Assembly: GCA_903918885.1 (NCBI GenBank) | Contig: CAIXFY010000066.1 | Location: 1-63,223, forward strand | Reading direction: 5' to 3' | DNA length: 63,223 nucleotides | DNA from: an uncultured Verrucomicrobia subdivision 3 bacterium | Lineage (GTDB): Bacteria > Verrucomicrobiota > Verrucomicrobiia > Limisphaerales > UBA11358 | In this document: positions 52,033 to 61,729 of the stretch, piece by piece | Layout: each line of letters begins with the position of its first letter | Position numbering within the stretch: the stretch's first letter is position 1 | Notes under the pieces: generated by a model | Told to the model about the DNA's origin: nothing | The model's input: the letters and a program-made list of their open reading frames with translations, nothing else | Databases searched by the model: none | Program-made: the position numbers and the translations under genes

Positions 52033-53241
52033 ATGATTTTCCTCCCCTCCAGTATGGGGCTAATGAACAAGCGCGCCTTACTTCGGCGCTTGCAAAAAAC
52101 CGGGCTGGCGTCTCGCGCCAGTCTCGCCAAGACGCTGGGCATGAGTCAACCGACCTCGGGAAAGATTGTTGACGAACTGCTCGCCGCCGGAGTGTTGGAG
52201 GAAGTTGAGCTGGCGGACGGCGGTTCCAGTCGCATGCGGGGGCGGCCTGGTCGGATGCTGCGACTCAACCAATCCAAACCGTGTTTTATTGCTATCCAGC
52301 TCGGCTTGCAGGAAACAGCGGTGGCCGGACTGGCGCTCGGCGTGAGCGATCCAGATCAATGGCAGGTCACTTTTTCGCTCGCCAAAAACGAGCTGAATTC
52401 GGCGGCGGTCTGGGAAAGACAGCTGCTGCGCGCGGCGCAAAAAATCGGCGGTAAAAACTTTCTTGGTGTCTTGTTGAGCGTTCCCGGTATCGTGGATGAA
52501 AACGCGAACCGGATTTTATTTTCACCTAATGTTCACTGGACCGAAGGCGTTGATTTAGCCGCCATTGTCGGTCGCATCTGGAAAGTTTCCGTGCTGCTGG
52601 TCCAGGAACAACGGGCGTTGGCGCTAGGTCATCATCTGGCTCATCCTGGCAACGATGATTTTCTGCTTGTAGATTTTGGCGAGGGCATTGGCGGCAGTAT
52701 TATTATGGGCGGCAAACCGCTGGCGCATCCGCTGCCCATCAGCGGAGAAATTGGCCATACGCCCGTGCTGGGCAACCAGCGCAAGTGCGGTTGTGGCGCG
52801 GTCGGCTGCATGGAAACATTGGTTTCGTTGCGCGGGTTGCTGAAAAGTTTTTCCACCGCTCAACTCGGACGCAAGTGTTCTTGGGCAGACTTACAGACTT
52901 ACATTTCCCGCAACGGTATCCCTTCGTGGCTTGCCCAATCGCTCGATGCAGCGGCAATGGCTATTGCCGGTTCATTAAACGTGCTGGGACTACGCCGCGT
53001 AGTCATCACTGGCAGTCTAACCGAATTGCCAGACACGGTAATTGCGCACCTTGGCCAAGCCATTGAGAACGGTTCCATGTGGGCAAAGTTTGGCTCGGTC
53101 GAATGCGTGGCCGCACCGCGCCGCCGGATGCCCGGATTAGTCGCAATCAGTATTGACCAACTTATTGTGCCGGATAACAGAAAGAAAATTTGCAAACAAA
53201 AAATCGCGAGGCCAGAAATGCGTCGTCGGTTTTTGAAATAA
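52033..53241 (+). CDS. ROK-family transcriptional regulator (XylR-like)
   Basis: The 402-residue protein has an N-terminal winged helix-turn-helix (about 12-60, RASLAKTLGMSQPTSGKIVD) and a ROK sugar-kinase-like domain with LVDFGEGIGGSIIM, SGEIGHTPV and the zinc motif CGCGAVGCMETL (about 257-268). It lies 15 bases upstream of xylose isomerase, so by position it probably represses the xylose genes. A MNKR start at about residue 11 is an alternative. An AT-rich imperfect inverted repeat (AATAAA and TTTATT, 52010-52029) just before the start is a possible operator. Confidence 0.87.
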   Translation: MIFLPSSMGLMNKRALLRRLQKTGLASRASLAKTLGMSQPTSGKIVDELLAAGVLEEVELADGGSSRMRGRPGRMLRLNQSKPCFIAIQLGLQETAVAGLALGVSDPDQWQVTFSLAKNELNSAAVWERQLLRAAQKIGGKNFLGVLLSVPGIVDENANRILFSPNVHWTEGVDLAAIVGRIWKVSVLLVQEQRALALGHHLAHPGNDDFLLVDFGEGIGGSIIMGGKPLAHPLPISGEIGHTPVLGNQRKCGCGAVGCMETLVSLRGLLKSFSTAQLGRKCSWADLQTYISRNGIPSWLAQSLDAAAMAIAGSLNVLGLRRVVITGSLTELPDTVIAHLGQAIENGSMWAKFGSVECVAAPRRRMPGLVAISIDQLIVPDNRKKICKQKIARPEMRRRFLK

Positions 53242-53256
53242 AAAACAAAAAACAAC

Positions 53257-54570
53257 ATGAAACCTGCATTCCCGAACATCACTGAAATTCGTTACGAAGG
53301 CGCGAAGTCAAAAAATCCGCTGGCCTTCAAGCACTACCAGGCCGCCGAGATCGTCGAAGGCAAATCCATGCGCGAGCATTTGCGCTTTGCTGTGGTTTAC
53401 TGGCATACGTTCCGTGGCACCGGCAGCGATCCGTTTGGCGCGGGCACGATGCAACGTCCGTGGGACGACGGCAGCGCCAGCGTGAAGAACGCCCAGAACC
53501 GCGCCCGCGTGGCGTTTGAATTTATCAGCAAGCTCGGCGCGCCGTATTATTGCTGGCATGACCGTGATGTCGCGCCGGAAGGTAAGACGCTTTCAGAAAC
53601 AAACGAGAATTTCGACGCCGTGGCGAAAATCTTGAAGGAAGAACAGAAGCGCACCGGAGTGAAATTGCTCTGGGGCACGACCAATGCGTTTTCGCATCCG
53701 CGCTTTGTCCACGGCGCAAGCACGAGCTGCAACGCGGATGTGTTTGCCTTTGCCGCCTGCCAGGTGAAGAAGGCGATGGAAGTGACGCACGAACTTGGTG
53801 GGGAAGGCTACACATTCTGGGGCGGGCGCGAAGGCTACCAGACCTTGCTCAACACCGACATGAAACGCGAGCAGGAACATCTGGCGAAGTTTCTTCACAT
53901 GGCAGTGGACTATAAAAAGAAAATCGGTTTCAAAGGCCAATTCTACATCGAGCCAAAACCGAAAGAACCGACCAAACATCAATACGACTCCGATGCCGCT
54001 GCGTGCCTGAACTTTCTCCGCGAATACGATTTGCTGAAAGATTTCAAGCTGAACATCGAGACGAACCACGCGACGCTGGCGGGACACACGATGCAGCACG
54101 AATTGGAAACCTGCGGCGCCGCGGGTGCGCTGGGTTCGATTGACGCGAACACCGGCGACGAATTACTCGGCTGGGACACCGACCAGTTTCCGACGAACAT
54201 TTACCTCACGACCTACACGATGTTGAGCGTGTTGAAATACGGCGGGTTCAAGACCGGCGGCGTGAATTTCGATGCGAAAGTGCGCCGCGAAAGTTTTGAG
54301 CCGATTGATTTGTTCTACGCGCACATCGGCGGGATGGACACCTTCGCGCGCGGCCTGAAGATTGCGGCGGCGATTCGCAAAGATGGACGCTTGGCCGACT
54401 TTATGAAGCAGCGTTACGCCAGTTGGGACTCTGGCATGGGCGCGAAGATTGAAGCAGGCAAGGTCGGCTTCAAGGAACTCGAAGCTTACATGCTAAAGAA
54501 AGGCGAGGCCGACGCGAGCAGCAGTGGCCGCCAAGAATTCCTCGAAAACCTCATCAACGAATTCATTTGA
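53257..54570 (+). CDS. xylA: Xylose isomerase
   Basis: The 437-residue enzyme interconverts D-xylose and D-xylulose. Signature segments are all present: [27 protein letters not shown] with the catalytic His/Asp, [33 protein letters not shown] and [17 protein letters not shown], giving the metal ligands. Length is typical of the longer class II enzymes. It lies between the ROK regulator and a sugar symporter. No xylulokinase gene is seen in the window. Confidence 0.96.
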   Translation: MKPAFPNITEIRYEGAKSKNPLAFKHYQAAEIVEGKSMREHLRFAVVYWHTFRGTGSDPFGAGTMQRPWDDGSASVKNAQNRARVAFEFISKLGAPYYCWHDRDVAPEGKTLSETNENFDAVAKILKEEQKRTGVKLLWGTTNAFSHPRFVHGASTSCNADVFAFAACQVKKAMEVTHELGGEGYTFWGGREGYQTLLNTDMKREQEHLAKFLHMAVDYKKKIGFKGQFYIEPKPKEPTKHQYDSDAAACLNFLREYDLLKDFKLNIETNHATLAGHTMQHELETCGAAGALGSIDANTGDELLGWDTDQFPTNIYLTTYTMLSVLKYGGFKTGGVNFDAKVRRESFEPIDLFYAHIGGMDTFARGLKIAAAIRKDGRLADFMKQRYASWDSGMGAKIEAGKVGFKELEAYMLKKGEADASSSGRQEFLENLINEFI

Positions 54571-54609
54571 TTTGCCGCTGCACAAAATTTAAAAACTACT
54601 AATCAAGCC

Positions 54610-56040
54610 ATGAAAAACCTCAATCCTTACATCATCCTGTTCACCCTGATTGCCACGCTGGGTGGACTGCTCTTCGGCTACGACACTGCCGTTATCTCTG
54701 GCGCGGTGGGTAGCTTGAAAGCTTACTTCATTGATCCGCGCCATTTGAGCGATCCCAACGACGCCAACTCGCTGTGGGGCATCGTGAGTTCCAGCGCGCT
54801 CATCGGCTGCATCATCGGCGGCTGCATCGGCGGTTGGGTCAGCACGCACATCGGGCGCAAACGCGGGCTGGTTATTGCCGCCGCATTGTTCCTCGTTTCC
54901 TCCATCGGCGCGGCGGCTCCGGAATTTCCCTTCGCTCCAATTGGACACGGCGGGCCGGGCTACATGTGGAATTTCGTGTTCTACCGCATTCTGTGCGGCA
55001 TTGGCGTGGGGCTGGCTTCGATGCTCTCGCCGATGTATATCGCGGAAATCGCACCGGCGCGCATTCGCGGGAATTTGGTGGCGTGGAATCAGTTCGCTAT
55101 CATCTTCGGGATGCTGGTGATTTATTTCGTCAACTACGGCATCTCCAAGGCGGGCAGCGGCGATGAATGGCTGAACACCATCGGCTGGCGCTACATGTTC
55201 CTATCGGGAGCCATTCCGGCGGCATTGTTCCTGTTGCTGCTACTGCTGGTGCCGGAAACCCCGCGCTATCTCATGTTGAAGGGCGACGAAGCTGGCGCGC
55301 GCGCCGTGCTGGCCAAGATTGGAACGGTCGAGGAAGGCGAAAAGGAAATCACCGAGATTCGCGCCTCGCTTTCGGATCATCACTCCGGCAAGCTACTTTC
55401 CTTCGGCGGGCTGCTGATTTTCATCGGCATCATGCTGTCGGTCTTCCAACAATTCATCGGCATCAACGTGGTGCTGTATTATGCGCCGGAAATTTTCAAG
55501 AACGTGGGCTTTGACACCAACGCCTCGCTGTTCCAGACCATCATCGTCGGCGCGGTGAACTTGATCTTCACCGTGGTGGCGATTTTGACGGTGGACAAGT
55601 TGGGGCGTAAACCACTTCAAATCATCGGCGCACTCGTCATGGCCGTGGCGATGTTTGCGCTCGGCGGCGCGTTCGCGTTGCAAATCAAAGGCGTCATGGC
55701 GCTGCTGTGCATGTTGCTTTACATCGCCGGCTTTGCAGTGTCGTGGGGACCGGTGGTGTGGGTGTTGTTAAGTGAAATTTTCCCGAATCAAGTGCGCGGC
55801 AAGGCGATGGCGGTGGCGGTGGCCGCGCAATGGATTGCGAACTTCATCGTCAGTTGGACGTTCCCCATCCTCAACGACAATCCGTATCTGTTGAATACCT
55901 TCCATCACGGGTTTGCCTATTGGATCTATGGTGTGATGAGTTTGCTGGCGGCGCTGTTCATGTGGAAGCTCGTGCCGGAAACCAAAGGCCGCACTCTGGA
56001 GCAAATGGAAAAGCTCTGGCTCAAGCCCAGTAAACAATAA
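54610..56040 (+). CDS. xylE: Sugar/H+ symporter, MFS (XylE-like)
   Basis: The 476-residue membrane protein belongs to the sugar porter family. Typical motifs are LLFGYDTAVISGA in the first helix, WVSTHIGRKRG, RILCGIGVGLASML, PETPRYLM, QQFIGINVVLYYAPEIF (sugar-binding QQ-x-GIN), KLGRKP and the final PETKGRTLEQME. It follows xylA by 39 bases and likely imports D-xylose, though other pentoses or hexoses are possible. Confidence 0.92.
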   Translation: MKNLNPYIILFTLIATLGGLLFGYDTAVISGAVGSLKAYFIDPRHLSDPNDANSLWGIVSSSALIGCIIGGCIGGWVSTHIGRKRGLVIAAALFLVSSIGAAAPEFPFAPIGHGGPGYMWNFVFYRILCGIGVGLASMLSPMYIAEIAPARIRGNLVAWNQFAIIFGMLVIYFVNYGISKAGSGDEWLNTIGWRYMFLSGAIPAALFLLLLLLVPETPRYLMLKGDEAGARAVLAKIGTVEEGEKEITEIRASLSDHHSGKLLSFGGLLIFIGIMLSVFQQFIGINVVLYYAPEIFKNVGFDTNASLFQTIIVGAVNLIFTVVAILTVDKLGRKPLQIIGALVMAVAMFALGGAFALQIKGVMALLCMLLYIAGFAVSWGPVVWVLLSEIFPNQVRGKAMAVAVAAQWIANFIVSWTFPILNDNPYLLNTFHHGFAYWIYGVMSLLAALFMWKLVPETKGRTLEQMEKLWLKPSKQ

Positions 56041-56112
56041 GCATTGCCGGTGGCGCTGTGGACATTCATCGTCGGCGCGGTGTTGGATAGTGGCGGCAAA
56101 AAGCTGCTGCTT

Positions 56113-56313
56113 TCACATCTTAAGCATCTGGTTGCCGATGCATTGCCACAGCTCCACGGCGGAGCGTTTGAAGTTTAGATCGTAACGGGTCTTTCGTTGC
56201 TTAATTTGACGATACCCCGCTTTAGGGGATATTTTTTTATGGGGTGTGGCTTTAGCTTTCGAAAGACGCGCAAATAATCCAGAACAAAAAATGGATTGTA
56301 ATACATAGATCAC
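56113..56313 (-). pseudogene. Transposase OrfA-like remnant
   Basis: The minus-strand frame contains RYDLNFKRSAVELW, which resembles the start of IS3-type OrfA transposases (the RYxxxFKRxAVELW helix). The next residues (QCIGNQMLKM, then stop) do not continue the family pattern, and no further transposase sequence is seen on either side. It is a short relic in the roughly 300-bp gap after the sugar symporter. The rest of that gap shows only a weak CCCC-GGGG hairpin followed by seven Ts near 56215-56238. Confidence 0.5.
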
Positions 56314-56336
56314 GCAACAAAATCATTATCGAAATC

Positions 56337-57179
56337 ATGAAAAATGCCCGCCACACTCTAGGTTATTGCCAGCTTGGTTTGCTCGACCCCGCGAATATAG
56401 CATCCCCAAAAACATACATGAAGAACCCTCGTCGGTTCTTAAAGGGTTTCACCCTGATTGAACTGTTAGTGGTCATTGCCATCATTGCCATTTTGGCGGC
56501 GATGCTGTTGCCAGCGCTGGCCAGCGCCAAGAAAAGGGCTCTTAATATAAAATGTGTCAACAATGAAAAGCAGCTTGTGTTGGCCATGCACATGTATGCT
56601 GATGATTTTCAGGAAATCCTGCCTTACACTCAAAACTCATGGTTTAAGGATATTACACCCTACATGTATGGAAAAACCAATGGCGCCAGTGCTCAACTCT
56701 TGGCGGCATACATGTGCCCACAATTAGAAGCCAACTACCCGACTTATGACCCGGTTAATAGCCCTAACGTCATCCCCAATGGCCTTGGGTATGGAGTGAA
56801 CCAGCATCTTTGTCGGTCTAGTGATACTTCAAAAGTGGCGTTGGGTGGCACCGGCCGCAAAATAACTTCCTGCAACCGAACCACCGACGCCGCGCTGCTG
56901 GGGGATCGCTTCGTTAGCACAGACTATGACCCCGCTATAAATAAAATTCTCGCCGAATGGGCAATTGAATGCTCTCAGGGTGCCAATCCATTGGGTTTCC
57001 AATGGCCGGGAGTTGTTTTAGCTGGTTCAACGATTAAAAAGCCCCTTCATTCGGGTTTGGCCAACTGCGGCATGGTGGACGGACATGTTGGCGCTTTTAA
57101 ATTAAATGTTACCACGAATCTGTGCAGCGCAGATGGAGGGGTAAAAGGCAACGGTAACATTTATGATTTAACCCAGTAA
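56337..57179 (+). CDS. Prepilin-type N-terminal domain protein
   Basis: The 280-residue protein has the cleavage motif [20 protein letters not shown] and the Verrucomicrobia-type body ending [11 protein letters not shown]. With the ATG at 56337 the leader is 36 residues, which is long; an ATG at 56418 gives a 9-residue leader ([10 protein letters not shown]) and may be the true start. Neither has a clear ribosome binding site. It is more AT-rich than the surrounding genes. It lies upstream of a degraded exoprotein tail and of the large exoprotein gene. Confidence 0.83.
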   Translation: MKNARHTLGYCQLGLLDPANIASPKTYMKNPRRFLKGFTLIELLVVIAIIAILAAMLLPALASAKKRALNIKCVNNEKQLVLAMHMYADDFQEILPYTQNSWFKDITPYMYGKTNGASAQLLAAYMCPQLEANYPTYDPVNSPNVIPNGLGYGVNQHLCRSSDTSKVALGGTGRKITSCNRTTDAALLGDRFVSTDYDPAINKILAEWAIECSQGANPLGFQWPGVVLAGSTIKKPLHSGLANCGMVDGHVGAFKLNVTTNLCSADGGVKGNGNIYDLTQ

Positions 57180-57234
57180 CCACCGCGTCATGGTTCTGGC
57201 TTTGATTTGGTGGCTGCATCCAATGAAAGCCAAC

Positions 57235-57374
57235 CGATCAATAATTCCAGCAATGGCGCTGACGAACTGGAGCATCATGGCAACCGATGCCTTCGATAGC
57301 TCGGCAACTTTAGTAATCAAATTCCATTGACGCCGGGGTCGCCGCAAACTTTCTACCGTATACAAATGCCGTGA
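57235..57374 (+). pseudogene. Degraded C-terminal tail of an exoprotein
   Basis: This fragment aligns with the last 120 bases of the large exoprotein gene downstream. It reads TNWSIMATDAFDS, loses one base, then continues as GNFSNQIPLTPGSPQTFYRI and ends QMP-stop. The intact downstream protein ends TNWSIVATNPFDAYGNFSNQ, then QLTPGTPQMFYRLQLP. Only the tail survives; the stretch before it (57180-57234) shows nothing else recognisable. It is either the remains of a paralogous gene or a duplication of the tail. Confidence 0.8.
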
Positions 57375-57409
57375 CCCCGAGTAGCTTTCCACCCAAGCCC
57401 ACATAGACG

Positions 57410-60400
57410 ATGAATCCAAAGCTCAAACGCCGCACGTCCGCATTCTCGTTCGCCCAACCAGCGGCAGCTCTGATGCTGGCCTTGGCTAGCGTCATGCTTG
57501 GCCTTTCCATCGGCAACGCCGCCTCCCTCAGCGTGCCGACCTACACTTTAGCTTCCGATTCACCGACACCGCCAAACTACGACTTGTCCGTGACGGGCAC
57601 GCAGGATTGGCAGGTTTATGAAGGGGGCTTCACTTCTCCGACCCATAAGCAATACGGCAACAGTATTACCCTGACGACGCCGGTGACCGTAGTATCCCCC
57701 TGCGTGACGGAGATCCTCGGGAGTGCCGCGATTCGATCCTCTGCGACTTTTAATTGGACGCTCGGGACGCCGACAGCCTCAGCCACCGGGTATAACCCGA
57801 ATGATGCGGGTTTTAAATTCAGCGTCTCCAATTCTGGAGACTACGGCGTGAATTACGAAACCTATACCTTTGTGCCGGGGGACACCAATCGGCACACGGT
57901 TCATCTTTACGGCTATTGTGGCAATGCCGCCCTTTTGAGGCTTCAGTTCTCCAATTCGCTGGCCGGGGCGGCCAGCACGACGACCAATCCGCCGACGGCG
58001 CTGGGGGATTTTGATTACAGCCTGTCGTTTCAGGCGAATCAACCAACCAATGCGCTGACGGTGGTATTCACGTTTTCGAAAACCTCCACTTCCACTCAAA
58101 TCGCAACCGCAGGAATCAATGCGGCGTCCATGGATGGTCCGCCACCGGTTTCGCCAGTGAACTGGCGAGTGATTGCGGACGACACCAATTGCCCGACGAG
58201 CGATACGGTCTTGGCGGGCGTGGTGGCAGGCGATGTCATTTACGGAACCAACTCGTTGCCGGCAGATACAACCAACAACGACTGCTCGGCCTATTTTCAG
58301 GCGGCGATGAACTTTCTGTCAGCTAACGGCGGCGGCACGGTGTTCGTGCCGACGGGCCATTACAAGTTCACCAACGGCCTGACGCTGCCGGACGGCGTGA
58401 TTTTGCGCGGGCGCTGGGTGCAGCCGGGATCGGGCCAGCCGTTGACCAACTGCACCATCTTCGATGTCTACTTCAACTCCAACGTCCCGCCCGCGTTTGA
58501 AGATAAAGACACCAACACGTTCATCACCGGTTTGGGCTATGATAGCGGCGTGCGGGACCTGACCTTCTGGTATCCGAACCAAAACCCCACCAACCCGGTT
58601 CCTTATCCCTACACCATATGCAATTTGGCCAACATGAAGACCATCGAAAACATCACCCTGGTCAATTCCTATGCGGGGATTGATTTGGATCAAAGTAGCT
58701 TCGCCTGTGTGCGGGGCGTCTATGGCACGACGCTGGAAATGGGCGTGCGGTATCAGAACGGGCAGGCGGTGCCGCGGGCGGAGTTGTTGAATCTGGCCCC
58801 CGATTATTGGTCGTGGTCGGGGCTGCCGGGCGCACCCACGAACGCAACGACGAAGGCGGCCTTGGCAAATTTGATGTTGAACAACACCAACTGCATCGGT
58901 TTGGAGGCGGAAAACGTGGACTGTTACTTCGTCCAAAACGTCACGATATCCGGCTATTGCTATGGCGTCCGTTTAACGAAAAATGGCGACAATCCAGGCC
59001 AACCGGAGTTTTACAACGTGGTCGCCACCAACTGCACCGAAGCCCTGCGGCTCGACTCAACCAAAAGTCTTCAAGCCATCAATTGCACGTTTGGCGGCAC
59101 GACCAACGGATATGGGGTGCATCGGATAGGCCAGGCGGCGGGGGATTATACTGGCTGCACCATTTACGGCGGAGCCGGGGCGATTTTGTGCGACCCTAGC
59201 GGCACGTATTTTCACCTGAATCTGGAAGGTTGCACCTTGAGTAATTCGGTCACCATGAACAGCCATTATCAGCTGGTTCTGGCGGGTTCGAGGTTCCTCA
59301 GCACTGGCACCAATGTCGTTCTCAACACTGGAGCGGGCAGTCCGCAACAGGCGGTGATTGCGGGCAACACGAACTGCGGGCCGGCAAATGTGGCACTCAA
59401 TCTCGGATCGGGTGACCAAGTCGTAATCAATACCAACCCAGTGGCTCCCGTCACGGTGCCGAATTTTCCCATGGATTACCCCAGAACTCGCAAGGCGGGC
59501 AAGACGAACTTGTTCAATGTTTTGACCTTCGGGGCGAAAGGCGATGGGGTCACGAATGACACCGCCGCAGTGCAGGCGGCACTCGCCGCTGCCAACACGA
59601 ATCAGGGCGGGATTGTATTCTTCCCTCCCGGCACCTATCTGCTGACGCAATCGCTGAGCGTGAGCAACGGCGTGGAACTGCGCGGCATCTTTGGCGGCCG
59701 GCATGAAAACGCGAATTCAGCCAATAGGTTTGGCAGCGGTATGACTGGCAGCCAGCTCAACCTCAGTCCGGCCACTACGAACGGGCCGGCGTTCATCACG
59801 CTCTACGGCCAGAGCGGCATGCGCGGCTTGAACCTGAATTACCCCAATCAAAATGCAAATTCGCAAATACCGTATCCGTATATGATTCAGTGCAGCGGCG
59901 GGTCGAATTATTTGGTGGATTTATGCGGCAGCGCTTATCAGGGAGTGGACTTGAACGGGGCGAAGGCGGCGCTGGTGGATTATTGTTTCTTCGGGGCATT
60001 GCAAAATATGTTCATCGTTCGGGGCGGGTCAACCGATTGCCGGATTCAAAATGTGCACGCCAAACCGGGGTCCTGGTGGGACTCGGGTAAAGGTCCCAGT
60101 GACAGCATCATCTGTGCGCAGGAGAACACGTTCATCGTGCAAGATTGCACCAACCTGACCATCAACTCGATTTTCAATCACGCGGCGCATACGATGTTCA
60201 CCCAGCGCGGCGGCACGGGTCAGGTTCTGCTGCTAAACGGCGAAAAATTGCAGCGCGCCTATGTGATGGAGACGGCCCCGGCCAACGGGGTCTTCAATTT
60301 CATGGGTTGCAATGCCCTGGTCTATCAGGTGGGCGACGGCACGGGCAATTTCGGCTGGTGGTTGCAGACCAACTATGTCGGCACGGTTACAGCGACGTTG

Positions 60401-61642
60401 TGTTATAATGCCGTCATATGGGCCAACTACGTCTTCCGGGTGGATAATACAAATGCCTGCCTCATCCTGAACGACCCTGCCATCACCTTTCAGACGTCAC
60501 TGATGCCGACCATCCGAGCGGCGGGCAAAGTGGTGATCAATAACGCCAGCCTGAACTACGACTTCACGGTGGACGTGCCGGCGCTCGGTAATTTGTATAT
60601 CTCCAACTCGATTTTGAGCGATATGCCGTATGCGCCGCAGCCGGGCTATCAGAACTGGAGCAACAACTGCATTATCGTCGGTGGCAGCTTCATCGCGGCT
60701 AACCTCGGGGACAATCCGGTGGTGACCAATGGGATTTCGCTGAACACCAATAATCTTGGAAACGAACCGGTGGATTTGGGCTATGCTTGGCATCTGCTGA
60801 ACGGGAGCACCAACTTTTTGTTGGACGTGACGAGTCCGGCTTTTACCAACGGCCTCCAACCCAATGTGACCATTCAAATAGCTTACTACGAAAACTCGGA
60901 CGGCCATCTGTCGGTCTGGTATGACAGCACCAGCGGGAAGAAACTGGGCGCCACCTATTTACTATCTTCAACGAATTCACAATGGGATACACAGTCCCTC
61001 TCGGTTTCGGATGCCCGTTTTTCTGGGACGAACGACATCATTCTAACGGTTGACAGCACCAACTGCGACCCGATCGTGAGACTGGTGCGCGTGGATACCG
61101 CCAGCTACCTCGGCGTGCCGCTGCAGTTGTCGAGTTCGCCGCCGCCCGTGGCCAGCTTCACGGCAACGCCGACCAATGGCATCCGTCCGCTGGCGGTGAC
61201 CTTCACCGACACCTCGTCTGGCAGCATCACGAACTTGCTGTGGAACTTTGGTGACGGCCAAACCACCAACACCTTGGCGGGCGTGGTGGTGACACACAAC
61301 TATCAAACCAACGGCACTTACACCGTGAGCTTGAAGGCGAGCGGCCCGGGCGGCGGCAACACTAACACGCAATTAAATAGCGTGACGGTGCTCATTCCCA
61401 ACCCACCGCAAATCACCAGCATTCAACCGATGGGGAAGAGCGCGCTGGTGTTGCAAGGGACGGGTGGGCCGACCAATGGCGGTTATTACTACTGGATGCG
61501 AAGTTCAACGAACTTGATGTTGCCGCTGACCAACTGGAGCATTGTGGCGACCAATCCGTTCGATGCCTACGGCAACTTCAGCAATCAAATCCAGCTGACG
61601 CCTGGAACCCCGCAAATGTTTTACCGGTTGCAACTTCCTTAA
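57410..61642 (+). CDS. Large secreted protein with two pectate-lyase-type beta-helices and a PKD domain
   Basis: The 1410-residue protein has a signal peptide (about 15-37, ALMLALASVMLGLSIGNA). Residues about 40-245 form an unrecognised beta-rich domain. A first right-handed beta-helix (about 250-680) begins with a DCSAYFQAAMNFLSANGGG segment; a second (about 695-1130) begins NVLTFGAKGDGVTNDTAAVQ, the hallmark of the pectate lyase superfamily/GH55-like fold. A jelly-roll-like stretch (about 1130-1240) and a PKD domain (about 1243-1325, WNFGDGQTTNT) follow, then the FYRLQLP tail. It probably binds or cleaves a plant or algal polysaccharide; no catalytic residues could be assigned. Confidence 0.85.
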   Translation: MNPKLKRRTSAFSFAQPAAALMLALASVMLGLSIGNAASLSVPTYTLASDSPTPPNYDLSVTGTQDWQVYEGGFTSPTHKQYGNSITLTTPVTVVSPCVTEILGSAAIRSSATFNWTLGTPTASATGYNPNDAGFKFSVSNSGDYGVNYETYTFVPGDTNRHTVHLYGYCGNAALLRLQFSNSLAGAASTTTNPPTALGDFDYSLSFQANQPTNALTVVFTFSKTSTSTQIATAGINAASMDGPPPVSPVNWRVIADDTNCPTSDTVLAGVVAGDVIYGTNSLPADTTNNDCSAYFQAAMNFLSANGGGTVFVPTGHYKFTNGLTLPDGVILRGRWVQPGSGQPLTNCTIFDVYFNSNVPPAFEDKDTNTFITGLGYDSGVRDLTFWYPNQNPTNPVPYPYTICNLANMKTIENITLVNSYAGIDLDQSSFACVRGVYGTTLEMGVRYQNGQAVPRAELLNLAPDYWSWSGLPGAPTNATTKAALANLMLNNTNCIGLEAENVDCYFVQNVTISGYCYGVRLTKNGDNPGQPEFYNVVATNCTEALRLDSTKSLQAINCTFGGTTNGYGVHRIGQAAGDYTGCTIYGGAGAILCDPSGTYFHLNLEGCTLSNSVTMNSHYQLVLAGSRFLSTGTNVVLNTGAGSPQQAVIAGNTNCGPANVALNLGSGDQVVINTNPVAPVTVPNFPMDYPRTRKAGKTNLFNVLTFGAKGDGVTNDTAAVQAALAAANTNQGGIVFFPPGTYLLTQSLSVSNGVELRGIFGGRHENANSANRFGSGMTGSQLNLSPATTNGPAFITLYGQSGMRGLNLNYPNQNANSQIPYPYMIQCSGGSNYLVDLCGSAYQGVDLNGAKAALVDYCFFGALQNMFIVRGGSTDCRIQNVHAKPGSWWDSGKGPSDSIICAQENTFIVQDCTNLTINSIFNHAAHTMFTQRGGTGQVLLLNGEKLQRAYVMETAPANGVFNFMGCNALVYQVGDGTGNFGWWLQTNYVGTVTATLCYNAVIWANYVFRVDNTNACLILNDPAITFQTSLMPTIRAAGKVVINNASLNYDFTVDVPALGNLYISNSILSDMPYAPQPGYQNWSNNCIIVGGSFIAANLGDNPVVTNGISLNTNNLGNEPVDLGYAWHLLNGSTNFLLDVTSPAFTNGLQPNVTIQIAYYENSDGHLSVWYDSTSGKKLGATYLLSSTNSQWDTQSLSVSDARFSGTNDIILTVDSTNCDPIVRLVRVDTASYLGVPLQLSSSPPPVASFTATPTNGIRPLAVTFTDTSSGSITNLLWNFGDGQTTNTLAGVVVTHNYQTNGTYTVSLKASGPGGGNTNTQLNSVTVLIPNPPQITSIQPMGKSALVLQGTGGPTNGGYYYWMRSSTNLMLPLTNWSIVATNPFDAYGNFSNQIQLTPGTPQMFYRLQLP

Positions 61643-61729
61643 GTGATTGAGCACATCAACACTTCGGAGGCATTCTCCAGCATTTGTCATCTTGGCTCAA
61701 CGGAATGTGCGGATTGCGTTTTCCGAAGG

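Noticed and set aside
56212-56238. Terminator after the sugar symporter
   Set aside because: CCCC/GGGG is only a 4-bp stem before seven Ts and lies 170 bp after the gene; too weak for a separate feature.
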